Positions 43,911 to 57,238 of a stretch of DNA of 64,000 bases are shown here, one piece after another. Made by a program: the position numbers and the translations under genes. Under the pieces are notes generated by a model that did not search any database, had not been told where the DNA came from, and saw only the letters and a list, made by a program, of their open reading frames with translations. Origin of the DNA: Oopsacas minuta (Eukaryota; Porifera; Hexactinellida; Lyssacinosida; Leucopsacidae). The DNA lies in NCBI GenBank assembly GCA_024704765.1, contig JAKMXF010000199.1:124001-188000 (forward strand). Direction: 5' to 3'. Within the stretch, counting starts at the first letter, position 1, and each line of letters starts with the position of its first letter.

Positions 43911-46297
43911 TATATATATATATATATTGTCTATACATTATATCCTAATTTTCTGATATTCCTGTTTATTCTTTAGATACAGCTTAATTGGATATGAAGT
44001 ATAAGAATGATGCTCAGACTGCTAGTCCACATAAAGATGTCCAGAAGACTCTCGTTAAAACGAACGCTAATGGACCTGTCTCTTATCCGCTATAGTATTG
44101 AGCGAAGTGATATTCTTTGAAAAACTTGAAGTGAACTAGAAAATGACTGAAATGTGTTCGAATAATCCGGTGTTTCAAATTCCCCTTGTTTCGTCTCACC
44201 GAAAGCCCTTTATTGTTGGAATTTTACTGAAGTTACATTGTTTTTCAAAAATGCAAAATGTGTATTGATTGTCTTCATAATATATTATATTATTTTCTCT
44301 CAATAATTCGTACTTTGTTGTTAATTCTATCCTGAAAGTATATTCATGATCGCTAAAGATGATTTATATTTGCATAACAAGAGTAGAATCCAAAACTTGG
44401 CTATGAAAGTGTTTAGAAACTAGTTTAAAATTTTTATGGTTACCTCGACCTACGTATCCTTGGTCCAAAATCCGAAAGTTACTGTTAGGCCTTATATATA
44501 GCGTTTCCCACAGTATATTTGAAAAGCGCCCCTTTGTGGAATTGAGGGGGCCTCTGTTGCTTAAACACATATTAAACCCAATGCACTGAGTCTTCATTTT
44601 AACGTGGCTAGATATTCTAAGCGCGTCATTCAACGGGGAAAGCCCGTTGATTGACTCGCTTACCACGCTTTGGGAGAATCACTGATGTGGAGAGGTTTGG
44701 TCCATCCAATGCCTGGTATATACCTACTATCCATACTTTTTAAAATGATACCTCTAGTCACTATGACGTGATTCAGTAGTCTTCAAACTTTTCCCAGATG
44801 AACTTTATGTGTACCCCAAAGCCCCAATAGTCAATTTGCCCAGAAAAGTAGTCGGAGCCGATACTCAACCTTCATCCAATGGGAAAGTGATATAATAGAT
44901 GCATATTGGATTATTGGTATTCAATATGAAGTTGACATGAAAATTGCTATTCAGTGCTAGCGTTGAATGGATATATTGGAGCACAGGATATCTTAATAGG
45001 ACATTTATTAAAACCTTTCTTTTCGCTAGCAAATATTCTACTATATGTTGGCGGCTATTTTGTACATTATTACATATTAGTCAAGTCACTTCTACTGTTA
45101 ATTTTATATACGCTAGCCCATTTTACTAGCTTAATTGTTTAAAGGTATATCTAGAAACAAGGTATACTTATTGTCACGGTGTATCTGGAGACGATTTATT
45201 TTGTTGAGGATGACCTTTAATGATATGCTACAAAGGAGGCCCTCCTTGTTGCCACAGTGCATATATTCTTTACATTTTGTACGCTATAGAAATGTGCTTA
45301 TTTTCTAAAGAATGACAATTTAATACTCTCTTTTCCTGTATTATCTTCCGGGCTCTTATTCTTTTCTTTGCCATTTTTTGCATAGTTTTTTACAATTTTT
45401 GAAAATACCTATTTTTTTGGGAAACAAATGTTTTCTGTTGGTTGCCATATATTCACATTCTCTAAGTCTTGGGGCCATTTCAAGCCCTTTTCTTTTTCAG
45501 GGAATTGGCTAAACTCAAATACTAAGTCTTTAAGTTTCTTGGAAGGTGAAATTGAGAAAACCAATACTGAAATTCAACCTAGATTGAAATGGAGTCTCTT
45601 ACAAAATACGTGTATGTTGATTCAGATGAGAAAATTATGAAAGTTTGTTTAATGGAATGATACCGTGATATTATAATCCAACTCCCAAAATTATTTAAAT
45701 GTAATTCATGGTGCTTGATGAAAAGTGGCGGGGACCGCATCCCCGCCAATTAGCTAATTCTATTCTTATACCAACAGTTGATTCATATTTTGAATGATAT
45801 TTTGACTAATACAAAATTTAATGTTATGTGGGCCAATTCAATGTACGTATGAAGGGCCTCAACTCTGGTTAGCAGAAAATGCATAACATTAGTTAGTCAA
45901 ATATCTTTTTGCAGCAAGCCTAACTGTGTAAATTTTAACGAAGGTAATTACAATCCTTACTTAGTCTCATTGTAAATAAAAAGTTTCTTCCAGAGAAAGC
46001 TCACTTTTACTAGATATGGCAATATAACATTGATTTGAATTTATAGGAAATTTATGTTTGGATAAAAATCTGTTTAATGGATGCTAAGAGATATAACATA
46101 TTTGTTTCGGACTCTTTCCCGACCAAAGCCGGCATACCCTCATGTGAAGCCTTATATACCTCAGTTTTAAGACCACTTAATTATACAAAGTCTTGTCAAA
46201 ATGTATCAAAAGTATATGGAAGTCAGGCATATACTGGATAACTTTGCATTTTATGTTATGATGAATTTGTATTTGATATTCCATCCATGGTTACTCA
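43911..46297. other. Intergenic, with a TA microsatellite and hAT-terminus scraps
   Basis: A short TA run abuts the Ginger element to 43927. At 44776 CAGTAGTCTTCAAACTTTTCCC followed by GTACCCC resembles a hAT terminus. At 45728-45748 GGCGGGGACCGCATCCCCGCC is a GC-rich inverted repeat of the type seen at other hAT ends in this window. A 100-residue open stretch at 44364-44666 (-) has no family resemblance. Confidence 0.35.
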
Positions 46298-46590
46298 ATG
46301 TATGTATGTATGTATGTATGTATGTATGTATGTATGTATGTATGTATGTATGTATGTATGTATGTATGTATGTATGTATGTATGTATGTATGTATGTATG
46401 TATGTATGTATGTATGTATGTATGTATGTATGTATGTATGTATGTATGTATGTATGTATGTATGTATGTATGTATGTATGTATGTATGTATGTATGTATG
46501 TATGTATGTATGTATGTATGTATGTATGTATGTATGTATGTATGTATGTATGTATGTATGTATGCATGTATGTATGTATGTATGTATGTA
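46298..46590. repeat. TATG/ATGT tetranucleotide microsatellite, about 73 units
   Basis: About 293 bp of uninterrupted 4-base repeat with a single T-to-C variant at 46565 near the 3' end. It is open in several frames on both strands because the period lacks stops, but these frames are not genes. Its purity implies recent expansion or ongoing instability. Confidence 0.98.
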
Positions 46591-46649
46591 CATATGTTTG
46601 TAATACAAATTTCAGGGCTGTATAAGCTCCTTTTGAGTTTGCAAATTAA

Positions 46650-46990
46650 CTCTTTTCTTGAATGAATTGAATGAATTGGTTGTGATCAATTTGATGGGTT
46701 GATCGTTGAATGAGTTGACAACGCAAATCGGGCCTGGAGGTATGAAAAGTAGGTATATTATCTGTTCCAAGAATTGGGATAATCTAGAGAATTGATGTAA
46801 CCATGTATTTTCATTATTTCAAGTAAACTCTTTGTTAAAACAATGATTTGGTAAAATCAACTCAGTATTTTGAATGAGTTGACTTAGTTGATTGTGACAA
46901 AATGAATGAGTTGAATGAGTTGGTGAAAGAAAAGTGAAGTTGGTAGACAAAAAATGATTTTTGGAAACTCAAAATGAGTTGATATAGCCC
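46650..46990. repeat. Degenerate TTGAATGAG-type short tandem sequence
   Basis: Repeated variants of AATGAATTGAATGA, GTTGAATGAGTTG and TGAATGAGTTGACTTAG occur across about 340 bp, right after the tetranucleotide array. They are too diverged to define a unit length. Confidence 0.45.
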
Positions 46991-49319
46991 TGAATTTATA
47001 ATACATCTATGTCCGTAATTGATTGAAGAAACTGGAATACCCCGGCTGATTTTGGGATACAGTGCTATTTTGGCCTGGCTCGGACAACCTCGAGTCTTGG
47101 ACGAAATTCAAACATATGACGAAATTACGACGCCATTGTAACCCTTTTGAATTTAGAAAAATCCCATTATTAGCCACTGCTCAGACAATATAAATGATAA
47201 ATGATTGAAATTTGAATCACCGGTACCCCACAATATGCCAAATGTCCTGAATTGATCACTTTGAACAATTAAACACTCATCATGAAAGTATTACGTCATC
47301 ATAACTGTACAAAAATTTTATATTTCGAGAAGTTTTCGAACTTCTTGGTACTAATTGCCGAGATTAATAGCAAATCCACGTGAGAACTCTAGTATTACGA
47401 CAGAAGGCAATTCATTGGAATTTTCATCGACCATCGATGAAAAAAATTAAATTGCCGCAGCCATTAACCTCGAGGCACTTCATGCTTGTATATCCCGTCG
47501 CGTTGCGATCCTTAAGCACTGACGAATGTAGCTGTTTCATACTTGCGCTAAGGTAAGGGATAAAGCAAGGATAATTCGGCCCCTTAGAATTTGAAATTTT
47601 GCCAAACATTGATGATGTTGTAACTTATAATTGTTTAGATTTAGTTGAATTTTCTTTTATTCATTCTGTACACCTTAATCTAGAGTTTTCTAACTGTTGG
47701 TAAATTACCCCACGGAGTTAATATGGCACTTGTAGAGGGTACTGGATAAGTCCTGATATTTTCAATATAGTGGGCATTTATGTAATTGTATGGCATCACC
47801 AGAATGCTCTTGATATTTGACAGATTCCTTAAATCTTAAGCATAAATTAGTTGAAATTTTGATGTTCTAATTATGTAGTGCATTTTTAGAAAATATTGAA
47901 CTCTTTATGCTATTTTCTACTCGAGTTCTACAGAGTTGTCATTAGTTATAACTCAATTTTTGGAGAGTGGCAACACATAGGAAGGTCACGAAACTTCCAG
48001 GCAACTCCCAGGGTCAAGATCCAACGATAATGCCATGAAACACCATCACTGTTATATTCTTATAGTGACTTAGAAATGCTGATAATTCGCACTAATGAAG
48101 CTTCCCCACTGAAGCTCGATTCGAACTTGTTACAATAGACTAAAAATTGATCTGAACTTGTTACAATTCAGAAAATTCCAGTTAATGACAACCTTTAAAT
48201 TCGAACTAAAGCAGCGCCCCCTATGTTTAGTAGGCTATTCACTAATTTTCTGTATGAGTAATTTGATACACATAGATAGACAACATGGGGCGCTTTATTT
48301 CGAATTTGTATGTTAGCAATAGTTCAAATTTCTGATTTTGGGTCGAAAGTGAGATATTTGCATTATTTTGGATTAATTCTGATTTGGCATTATTTCGAAT
48401 AAATTTGATTTTAGCCCATGTAAAGCAATGTCCTTGTTGCTCATCCCCGCCTGGACAGATGTTATTTGTAATTTTCCAAATTTATTGATAATCCTTTCAT
48501 CACAGAATGTGCAATCGACGTTTTATTACTTGTATAGTTGAAAAATTCAATATTTTCCGCCCATAAAGTATGTGATGGCATAATCGAAGGGTTACCATAT
48601 TTTACATATTTACTAGCCCTTACCAAATATATACCATCCGCAGTCCCAGTATCTGAAGATTTCTGATTGAGGAACTAGTAATATTTTTACATGGCCTTAC
48701 ATAGAATCCCTAAAATCGACATTGTTTCGATACATAGTATATTCGTATGTATTCCATCCAATGAAGCAATTATGTGTGGTTTTAACGTTTAGGTGGAGTT
48801 GCTTGTACTGATAATGATATGGACACTAATACTTATATCCAATTTTGCAAAGTTTTAATAAATAATGATATTTCTTCGTCAATAAATGTCTGTTGTCACT
48901 TCAAATAAATAAGGATTAATATTTATTACAAATTATCGTATGGAGTATACTTTGGATCAATATCAGCCTAAAGTCGTGCAGATATTACTAGCTCGGATGT
49001 ATGTATATACTTTTTCATAAACTAAAACGATATACATTGCCTGATTTGTACTTTTCAAGAATTGATGTAAGGTTGCTAAATTTAAAATAGAAGTTGATCT
49101 AATTTATCATAAATCAGAGAATTAACTAAATATTGGAGAATATAATGCCAGAGTACATAAAATTATGACAAAAATATAGAGAAGAGCTATGACTTTTAGG
49201 GATATTCTTTCAATGGTCAGACCCTGAATGTTGATTAGTTACATTCTTAGAATGCTAATCTTCTATGTTTCGGGAAAGAAAATCATTCTGTAAACATTTC
49301 CCAGCAGGTCCCTAAGCAA
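46991..49319. other. Intergenic, nothing recognised
   Basis: AT-rich sequence with no supported coding region. A small inverted relation near 48205-48300 (AGCGCCCC and GGGGCGCTTTATTTCG) may mark a decayed MITE. Confidence 0.4.
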
Positions 49320-49660
49320 TCTTATCACTTATGGGCCCTATTTTATTCGATTGGATTTCATACTCTTCCTTTGATTCACTGCCCACATACTAATAAAGAC
49401 GAAGAAATTTATTCACTGTTACTTTTATGATCAAGGCTCTAATTCCACAGCTACATCCAACTTCCACGATGTCAGATTGTCAATAGGAGCTCGAAATGCA
49501 TTTCAAAATGTATATCCTGGAGCTAGAATCTATGGATGTTGGCTTCATTATACCCTAGCTTTATGGAAAAGTTTTCATCTTGAGATATCTCCTACGCTAA
49601 GAATCATTCTAAGTTGGAACCATCCCTTAACAATCCTTACGGCGTTATGTTTCATTTCGT
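49320..49660 (+). pseudogene. MULE-type transposase fragment
   Basis: In shifting + frames the sequence reads HCPHTNKDEEIYSLLLL, then MIKALIPQLHPTSTMSD, then IGARNAFQNVYPGARIYGCWLHYTLALWK. This is the C-terminal part of the MULE domain, whose usual form is ...Y...L..l.......p....D.E.a..nA....FP.a...GC.FH..qalwr. The stop at 49660 and the frame changes show decay. No zinc finger, termini or TSD were found. It is distinct from the Mutator-type relic at 21-23 kb, which belongs to another domain family. Confidence 0.65.
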
Positions 49661-52600
49661 AAAAGTGAGGCTGTGTGAAGTTCAGCATAAATTTTCTTAG
49701 AAAATTGTGGTAAATCAGTCTGAAAATGAATAGTTTAATCAACCTAATGAGTAATTTTCTATTTGATTAAAGCATACAAACCAAAGATATTAACAGTCTG
49801 TTGGAGATTTATTTCGGAAATTCAAATTTGATTTTCATGAAAAATATCAGATAGAATGTGTTGTAACTTTCAGGGTCTATAGACTAGTAACGGGCTTGTG
49901 GTGTGCAAAGTTTCAAGCCAATTTAGGATGGTTGGTGAAATCATTGAATGGTTAACCAATGATTACTCATGTGCCTTGTAAGTAGGCATTGATTCAAGAA
50001 CGCTACCCGCGCCTACAGGCGCATAATTACAAAAAATTTGTATAGTTAGGAGCTAGAAAATTTTGAGAGTTAGGCGCGCTGTATAGGCCTAATTTCGCCG
50101 AATAATGTAATGGGTTACGTGACAATCATAAGGTCAATTGAATTGTATTATAGTTTATAAGAAGAATTCAGTTGAATTCATTAATATTGTAAAATAATTC
50201 AAATGTCAACTGTTTATAATTTAAGGGAGGAAGCTTGATAAATGACATGCATGTCGAGTCCTAATAATACTGGTATATCATCTCTGGAATGTAATATTAA
50301 CCGTATTATATTTAATGAATATATGATTTGCTTAAAATTTATGTTTGATGCTTCGAAAATTCAAATAGTTTAGGAGCGTAGTGAAATCGAGAACTCATTT
50401 AGGCGCGCTACAAATAAAAGCTGGAAGAACCCTGCTTGTAAGTGATCCGATGAATTTTTATAAGAGTTCGCTCCTAATGCCGATTAGTGGTGATTTCAAT
50501 CGGCCTATACTCCGCTATAAAAATGTAAATGCCACAGATGTTTATTCAATTCTTAATTAATTTATCTTAAAATATTTTCTTTGACGGTGGTCATATTAAT
50601 AGATGTATTGTGATATTTAGTTATTGATAATTGTTTGGTTTCCATTATCAATTGGGTTCTTTGTTTCTGTTTGAAATAAAATACAATCCATTTATATACT
50701 TTAATCTTTCTAAGTAAATATCATGGATATATATGCCCTAGAGCAGTAACCGATTTCGGCCGAAGTGTTACGTTCCTAACAAATAGTAACACGTAAATTT
50801 TCCCACTTTGTTTTCACCAATCCCGCACTCAAATCGAGATTTCATCACCTTTTTGACGTCATAATCGGGTTTGAGAGAAAGCAGAAATTTCGTCTCTGCT
50901 ATAATTTACAACTTAACTGGCAAAGGCCTATTTTTACTATTAATGGGCTAATTGGGACTTTTTGGTACCTAGCTAAGATTTTACCACAAAAATCAAATAA
51001 TTCCTATGAATTTTAGTTTCTAAATTGCAAAATGAGATTTCCATTAACCTTTTCGAATCTTTAGTCAACCAGAATTTTTCGAATAAATATGCTTTAAGTA
51101 GGAATTATTCATTATCATTTGGGAAGCAATTTCCATTCCTCTTAGAGGGCGAACATCTTACAGATTGAAAATGAGGACGGCTTGGCTGGAGTCTATCTGC
51201 TCCAAAAAGCAAAATGTCTCAATTTCCCCTCCGACACTTTTCAATGAATATGAGCAAAAATCTTCACTGATTATTCAGTACTTTGTGATCTTTTTCAGAA
51301 ATGCAATAGAAAGCATGCATATCAAAATTACTCAAAATAGTATTGGTAATTCAATTGCTACACTCTCCATCTGGTAACTCGAATCCTAATTGAATGTTCG
51401 AGGTAACGGAATTCTAAAAGTTCTTTCTCGGTTAGACTGCGGAAATTAAGTGTGTATTCATTAAGAATACCAAGTAAAATCATTTAACTAAGTTTTCATA
51501 ATAATACTAAACAGTCTTTGTATAGCTTGAAAATCTACGAGGGGTATCCGCCTCAACTATGGTCGGATAATACGGATATACATAATTAGTACTTTCGTTG
51601 TTACAAAATTCATTATATATTTACCTACAAAAATGGCAAGAAGGAACTTCGTCTTTCTTAGAAATACATCCTATCCAAAAGAAATGAAGTTTCCCGAAGT
51701 GGAAAGTACGATAAATTCATAACTAAAGTCGTTGACTTTGTCTCCTCACGATAGCTTTCTTACCCAAATAATCAAGACATGCTAGGAGTCACCTTATCCA
51801 ATAATTGGTCAATTTGACAATGAACAAAATTTGAATGTAAAATTTCGTGATCAGTATTTGAGTCTGCTTTTAAGAAATGCTTAATTTGGTATCTCTCAGA
51901 GTCTAACTTGGTACTACTTCCGCAATTTCAATGTTCACTTGGTTAGCTGTATATATTACTAAGCTTTATTAAAATATTATATACTATTTATAGAAGATAT
52001 ATTTGAAGTCCACTTCACCAAGTTCATTTTACCATTAAGCGCGAATGGACAAGATTGTAATTTGTGTCATTCATCAGATTTTATTTGTTACACGACCAAT
52101 CAAAATTGCCTCTCCTTTATAACACTGGGAACTATATATGTCACTTACATTCAAAATATACCATGTTACATCATCTACTGTGTTTACATTGTATTATTAG
52201 ATACAAAGCATTCACTTATATCGTGATCTCGAGAATAATTGGCATTGCGAATCATCTGAGAAGTTTGCAAGCTCAAATTCGTTATACAAAATATTCCTCA
52301 GGATATTTTGTGTAGGAAATTCAGAATCTTCAACCTTTACTCAATCCAGAATGCGTTTCGTATATTTCTATCCCCTTTCCTTTTAACAGACGCTTTCATC
52401 ACTTTAGTACAGTCAAATAGCCGATGGGTTTGTGCTCTCAGACAACTTATACCCAGAAAATCTATCAGTACCATTTTCAATGGTTTTGAATATCCAAACG
52501 TAATTTGAATTTAGAAAACACTAGGATTATTGTCTATCTCGATAATAATGTCCTTCAGTCCAAAGGACACCGATTTTATATATTTCAATCAACCGGTGTA

Positions 52601-53137
52601 TATTATGATTTTAGATTTTACCACATAGGGCCAAGGATAATAAGCTTGTCAGATTGGGTAGAGCAGTGGTTCCCAACCGGGGTTCCGCCAACAATGCTTA
52701 GGTTCCGGGGATTTCTTTCATGTATCGATGCATGTGCATTATTTAAATCATTCTTGAAATTGTTATCAACATATTACTAGATATATGTATTTTCAATTAA
52801 CTTTTTGAAATTCCTAAACCTGTAAAATATTTAAAGTTAATTGTAAAATGTAAATAGTTGCTTGTAGATAATGGATATATAGTATTCAGATTAACTTACT
52901 ATAAATTTACCTGTTACCTCCAACATCACCTCTTATTGTAAAACATCACCTAGTTGTATTTTTTGATCAGATCTATCTCTCGATTCTTTTGGATCACCAT
53001 TGAAAATTAATACCCTAACATGGTAAATCAGTGATGTTTTCCTGGGGGAACGCCGTCCCCAGATATCACTGGCACAGACAAAGACAAAGTGTAGTTGGCG
53101 TAAATTGTAATTCCTCCTTGTAGTATAGTAGCAATAA
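49661..53137. other. Intergenic, AT-rich, with scattered terminal scraps
   Basis: At 50040-50090 and 50370-50412 a TTAGGAGC....TTAGGCGCGCT segment occurs twice in direct orientation. At 52665 CAGTGGTTCCCAACCGGGGTTC resembles a hAT terminus, and CTGGGGGAACGCCGTCCCCAG at 53042-53062 is a GC-rich inverted repeat. No gene is supported. Confidence 0.35.
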
Positions 53138-53400
53138 TCTATATTATTAAATCTCTATGATTGTTTGTTTTTTGGCCGTTGTCAAGAAAGAATTTACTTT
53201 GTGCAAAGTTGAATTTGACGCATAACTTTGTATTTATCATGTCTATCAAGGCTGTAAATAGAATTCAATAAAACTTCACTAAATATATCAAACATGCTAA
53301 ATCCGATTTTCAACTTTGGCTTAATCATATGTAAATATATTATTATTCTTATGAATATAAAGTAAACAAATTAGCCAAATCTCAGAATATACGTAACTTT
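53138..53400. repeat. Second copy of the Helitron-like 5' repeat
   Basis: Starts TCTATATTATTAAATCTC, has a TTGTTTGTTTTTTGG tract, and shares AGAATTCAATAAAACTTCAC and the following ~100 bp with 8017-8260. The two copies differ by many substitutions, so they are old. Assignment to Helitrons is by the look of the 5' end only. Confidence 0.5.
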
Positions 53401-53499
53401 GTTAAGCAACCTTTTGGAATGTCATATCTGACTAACTAGTCCATGTGGAAAGAATATATATCATACTACAGCATTGATACCCAGCCTACTGCAATAATG

Positions 53500-54340
53500 T
53501 CTGAAACTAAACCTAATGAGGCTAAGAGGCTGCAGTTATCCAACTTAGTTGAATGGACATCGACAGGCAGAAATATTGAAATCACTCGGTTCGAAAAATT
53601 ACACGGGATCTTTCATTTCTCTGACTATTTCTAGATACAACAAGTGTGGGACAGTGAAAGACGTGCCTCGTTCTGGTTGACCACGTTCTGTTCGTGCCAC
53701 AGCAGCCAAGCGAAAGGTCAAGCAGATGATAATCAGAAAGCCGATGATATCCTAAAGACAAATAGCAAGTAGGACGTTAATTTCTAACACATCGTTCCGG
53801 CGAATTCTCAAATACGATCCAGGTGTTAAGTCATTCAAGAGAACTAAAACCGAAGTCCTAACTCCACTCACGATTGAGAAAAGATTGCAACGTTGTTGTA
53901 TGCTCGTGACCCGTCTCAAAAATGTTGAACATGAAAATATCGTTTTTTCAGATGAGAAAATATGGTGCATCGAGGTAAGGTATAACAATCAAAACTCGCT
54001 TGTGTATTCTATATCGCGTGAAAAGATACCTGAGGAATGTAAACATGTTGCAAAAAATTAAATCCTAAGTCCTTGTTGGTATGGGCTGGAATTTCGACAA
54101 AAGGGAAAACAAGCATGGTTTTTGTGCCAGAGGTCGCGAAAATAACTCCAAATCATACCAGAAACTAATTCTTTCTAAACATGTTCTACCCATATGTCAT
54201 ACCTTCATGAAGAGAGAAAATGGGTTGTTTCAGCAGAACGGAGCCCAGCTCATACAGCTAAGATTAATCAAGGCTGGCTTCCTAGTTTTGAAGTGTGTAT
54301 TAATTGTAATTTGTTGCAAAAATTTGGCTCACCCTGTAAT
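53500..54340 (+). pseudogene. Decayed Tc1-like (DD37D-type) transposase
   Basis: The + strand reads ETKPNEAKRLQLSNLVEW, then TISRYNKCGTVKDVPRSG (helix-turn-helix region), IEKRLQRCCMLVTRL, then NIVFSDEKIWCIE with the first catalytic Asp. In other frames VLVWAGIS and, in changed form, QQNGAQ and SPAHTAKINQGWL follow, where QQD.A..H would carry the second Asp. These match the order of the complete element at 58733-60016 but the two sequences are well diverged. The third Asp region was not found. No termini were found. Confidence 0.65.
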
Positions 54341-54390
54341 TGCATTAATAAATAATTTGTTATGATGGTTACTTTGTGGAAAATTTATGA

Positions 54391-54990
54391 GTGAAAGAAG
54401 ATAGAGAGGGTAAGGTTCCGCAGGTTGCCGTAACATGTTTAGGGGTTCAGAGATTGAAAACAGGTAGAAAACCACTGGCTAGAGAATTACACTTTCAATA
54501 CCATATATTTCAGCAAGTGTGGAATTTTACTTTAGGCTGGTCGATATTAACTATTGTAATAATTTCTCTTGTCCTATTTGCAACGATCAGCTTTCTACTA
54601 ATATCTAGATGGCATTGCAATGGTAACTATCAGCAACTTTCCAGACGATTCAAATCATATAGATAAAACAATGAATTTCCTATAATACTAGTGACTGACC
54701 GTGTATTTATTGCTGATGAGGAAATGCGAAAAAATCTTCTTCAGTATGCTGATTAAGTTATGGCCAATGCAAACATTGGTAAAATGTTGGAAAATATTGA
54801 ATTCCCGAATTTGTGCCTATTTGAGATTCTCCTCTCACAATTGCAGGACGTCAACAATGTAGATCCTGGATTACCAGCTGTTAATGAAGTTGAGAATACT
54901 TGCACGATCAGAGCCAATAACAGCATTTATTCTAATACTCAGCACTATCAAATACTTAAAAAAACTGATTTCAGAACTCTACCTTGGTAA
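54391..54990 (+). other. Two coding-like open stretches of unknown origin
   Basis: 54391-54666 encodes 91 residues with one hydrophobic segment of about 22 residues (WSILTIVIISLVLFATISFLLI) followed by Arg/Lys-rich sequence, the layout of a single membrane-spanning protein end. 54760-54990 encodes 76 residues (ANANIGKMLENIEFPNLCLF, then LLSQLQDVNNVDPGLPAVNE). Its composition looks more like real protein than the surrounding AT-rich noise, with VFIADEEMRKNLLQYAD just before it in frame up to a stop. I recognise neither. They may be exons or relics of an unknown element. Confidence 0.25.
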
Positions 54991-55379
54991 TTATGTGGGC
55001 ATTCGATCCATTAGATGATGATATATACGATAAATTTTAAGGTATGGGATATTATTCAAGCCAATAATTTCTCCATACCCAATACATTCGCCATTGTAAT
55101 GCATTAGGATTCTTGCTAGACCGTTCATCAATTTTTGAATCTACTCTTCTATATGTTAATGACAAAAAATAGATAAATGATAAAATTAACAACTAAAAGA
55201 AGTATATTCTAATTATTTGACCTGGGAAAATATTGTATCCTATAATCCATTCAAGTTGAGATTACTCTTTAAGTTGTTCTCATTGTAGGTGATTCTTTGT
55301 AATAACGTTGGTTTTGTTATTTATAAAAAGAATAGTTGAACTTAAGTTGCCTACTACTGTGCGGTGTGGCTTGGTATGT

Positions 55380-55630
55380 TAACCCTTTGAGTTGTGCTCT
55401 CGATGAACTCGTTGATGATAGGAGACACATCCATCATCCTCGCCACATCTCTATGTGCTGTCAGTACAGAGAAGTGGTTCAACCTCTGTTGAGTCTGTGA
55501 GTTTCAGAGGTATGTGTGTATTCTACCCAGCATACTAAAGGCTCTCTCAGCTTCCCATGTCGTCACAGGTAGGCACACATATATCACACATAACATATGG
55601 AGATTAGGCAGCAGAAATTTCAGTGATTCT
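55380..55630 (-). pseudogene. Orphan hAT dimerisation-domain fragment
   Basis: The - strand reads ESLKFLLPNLHMLCVIYVC, then LPVTTWEAERAFSMLGRIHTYL, a stop, then NSQTQQRLNHFSVLTAHRD. This is the hAT C-terminal dimerisation domain: P.T...AER.FS.L.RI.TYLR...GQ.RLN.LALL...RD. It includes the Glu of the EAERAF motif. A single in-frame stop replaces the Arg after TYL. No other part of a transposase is nearby, so this is a truncated relic. Confidence 0.75.
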
Positions 55631-57001
55631 TCCTCAGTAATACGTTTTTAGTTGCTTTTGTGTATTTGATCAATTAACTGTAGATTAGAGCTTCTTTACC
55701 CTGGCTGGATTGTGATTTGGTTACGTTATCTATGTTGTTGATTTTTCTTTCAAACATTCGATCTAAAGTAAACATAGGAATTCAATTTATTGTAAACATC
55801 GAAATTCATTAATCCAGTCAATTACACAATGTTCGATCTAATGCACACTATACTATTGAAACGCATTTCATCTATTTGTATATGTTATGCCAATCTTGTG
55901 AAAATGTCGATTTTGCTAAATCAACATGTGACATTCTCCTTGTGAGGACTCTATAGAGAGGACCCGTGTCTTTGTATTTGATGCTGGCTAAGGCATTATA
56001 AAGGCCTATAGATGTGTGGGATTTGTTTTTGTTGATAAGGTACGTACAGGACACTGTAGACTGGTTTGAGTTTTTACCATTTTTCAAAATCAACAAATAT
56101 TTTTTTTGTGATTGTAAAATCAATATTTCAAAATGTCGACTTTACATGATCAACATTTTGATGTTGATTCTACAAAATCAATATTTTGTCTCAATGTACA
56201 AAATCGACCCAATCATAACGTATCTGCATAAATGTATGGAGTTAATAGATCACCAAGTTTATGATCGCGATAATGATAACGATCATTCCTTAAACAGTGA
56301 TCTGAGATCGTGTACGTGATCTTTATGCAACATGGCCACCAAGTTCACGATCATTTGTCTGATCTTTTTCTTAAATACATGAGCATCTCCCATATTGAGA
56401 TGCTTTATTACGTCCGTCCGTCGACTCAGCCGTGCAAATTCTACCGGGCTTATTAATATGAAAATTAGTACTTACATCTGGGTCTAAATTCGCGCAGCCA
56501 AGCAAGTAGGTTTGTAGGTAATTTATGACTGACGAATGAGATTCTTCCTGATCATATGAAATTATGAATACAAGTTTACCAACGCACTTCGCTTGCTAGG
56601 TCGCTGCGTTATAGTTTAGTCCTCCTGGTTAGCGTAAATAATAATTATTTAACAATTAAATTTTATCTTCAATCACAAACATATATATATATATATTATT
56701 GGTGTTAATAGTTAATTTGTAGTCAATGGTCTGGAAAATATTGTGCAATTCCTTGATGAGTGTGAAATTGGCAGCGAAACAAATTGGGCACACTTTAACA
56801 AGTCATAATTATTAACCAATGCACGTAGAATGATGGTACTTGGAACATATTCATACTAGCCTCCTATGTTTTGTCATTTGAAAATCAATTCATTCTGAAT
56901 CTACCCCGACGTTGCAAAATCGTGAAATTTTAATTTTACAATTTGTGTACTTCACTTGTTAGCAGTATAATTCTACCAACCATTGAAACCCAATCCAGTT
57001 A
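55631..57001. other. Intergenic, AT-rich
   Basis: Between 55880 and 56210 short inverted and repeated pieces built on AAAATCAA(C/T)ATTTT occur. Near 56683-56698 there is a TA run. The open stretch at 55872-56123 (-) has no recognised relatives. Confidence 0.35.
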
Positions 57002-57236
57002 CCGTAACTGGGGCTACTTTGGCCCACTGGATTTGCTTTAGCCCCAATATTGAAATTTCCTTACGTATCGAATAGATATTGTATTTGTATTCGAAATTGT
57101 CTACCGATATTTGAAAATTCGTTAAAAATTTGGCAAGTCATATTCAACTATAATACTGAATCAAATCTAGTTGCTTTGAAGCTCTGATATTTGGGCTAAA
57201 GCAGACCCAGTGAGCCAAAGTAGCCCCAGACTACAG
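57002..57236. mobile_element. MITE of 235 bp, probable TA target duplication
   Basis: The left end CCGTAACTGGGGCTACTTTGG is mirrored at the right by the complement of CTGTAGTCTGGGGCTACTTTGG. The match continues through CTGCTTTAGCCC for about 50 bp per arm with few differences. TA flanks both sides (57000-57001 and 57237-57238). The core is non-coding. Size and TA flanks suit a Tc1/mariner-type MITE. Confidence 0.8.
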
Positions 57237-57238
57237 TA

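Noticed and set aside
44364-44666. 100-residue open stretch on the - strand
   Set aside because: No recognised motif, no splice or promoter context, and it lies among transposon-terminus scraps.
46201-46665. Long open frames of MYVC/YIHT repeats on both strands
   Set aside because: They are translations of the tetranucleotide microsatellite, which has no stops in these frames.
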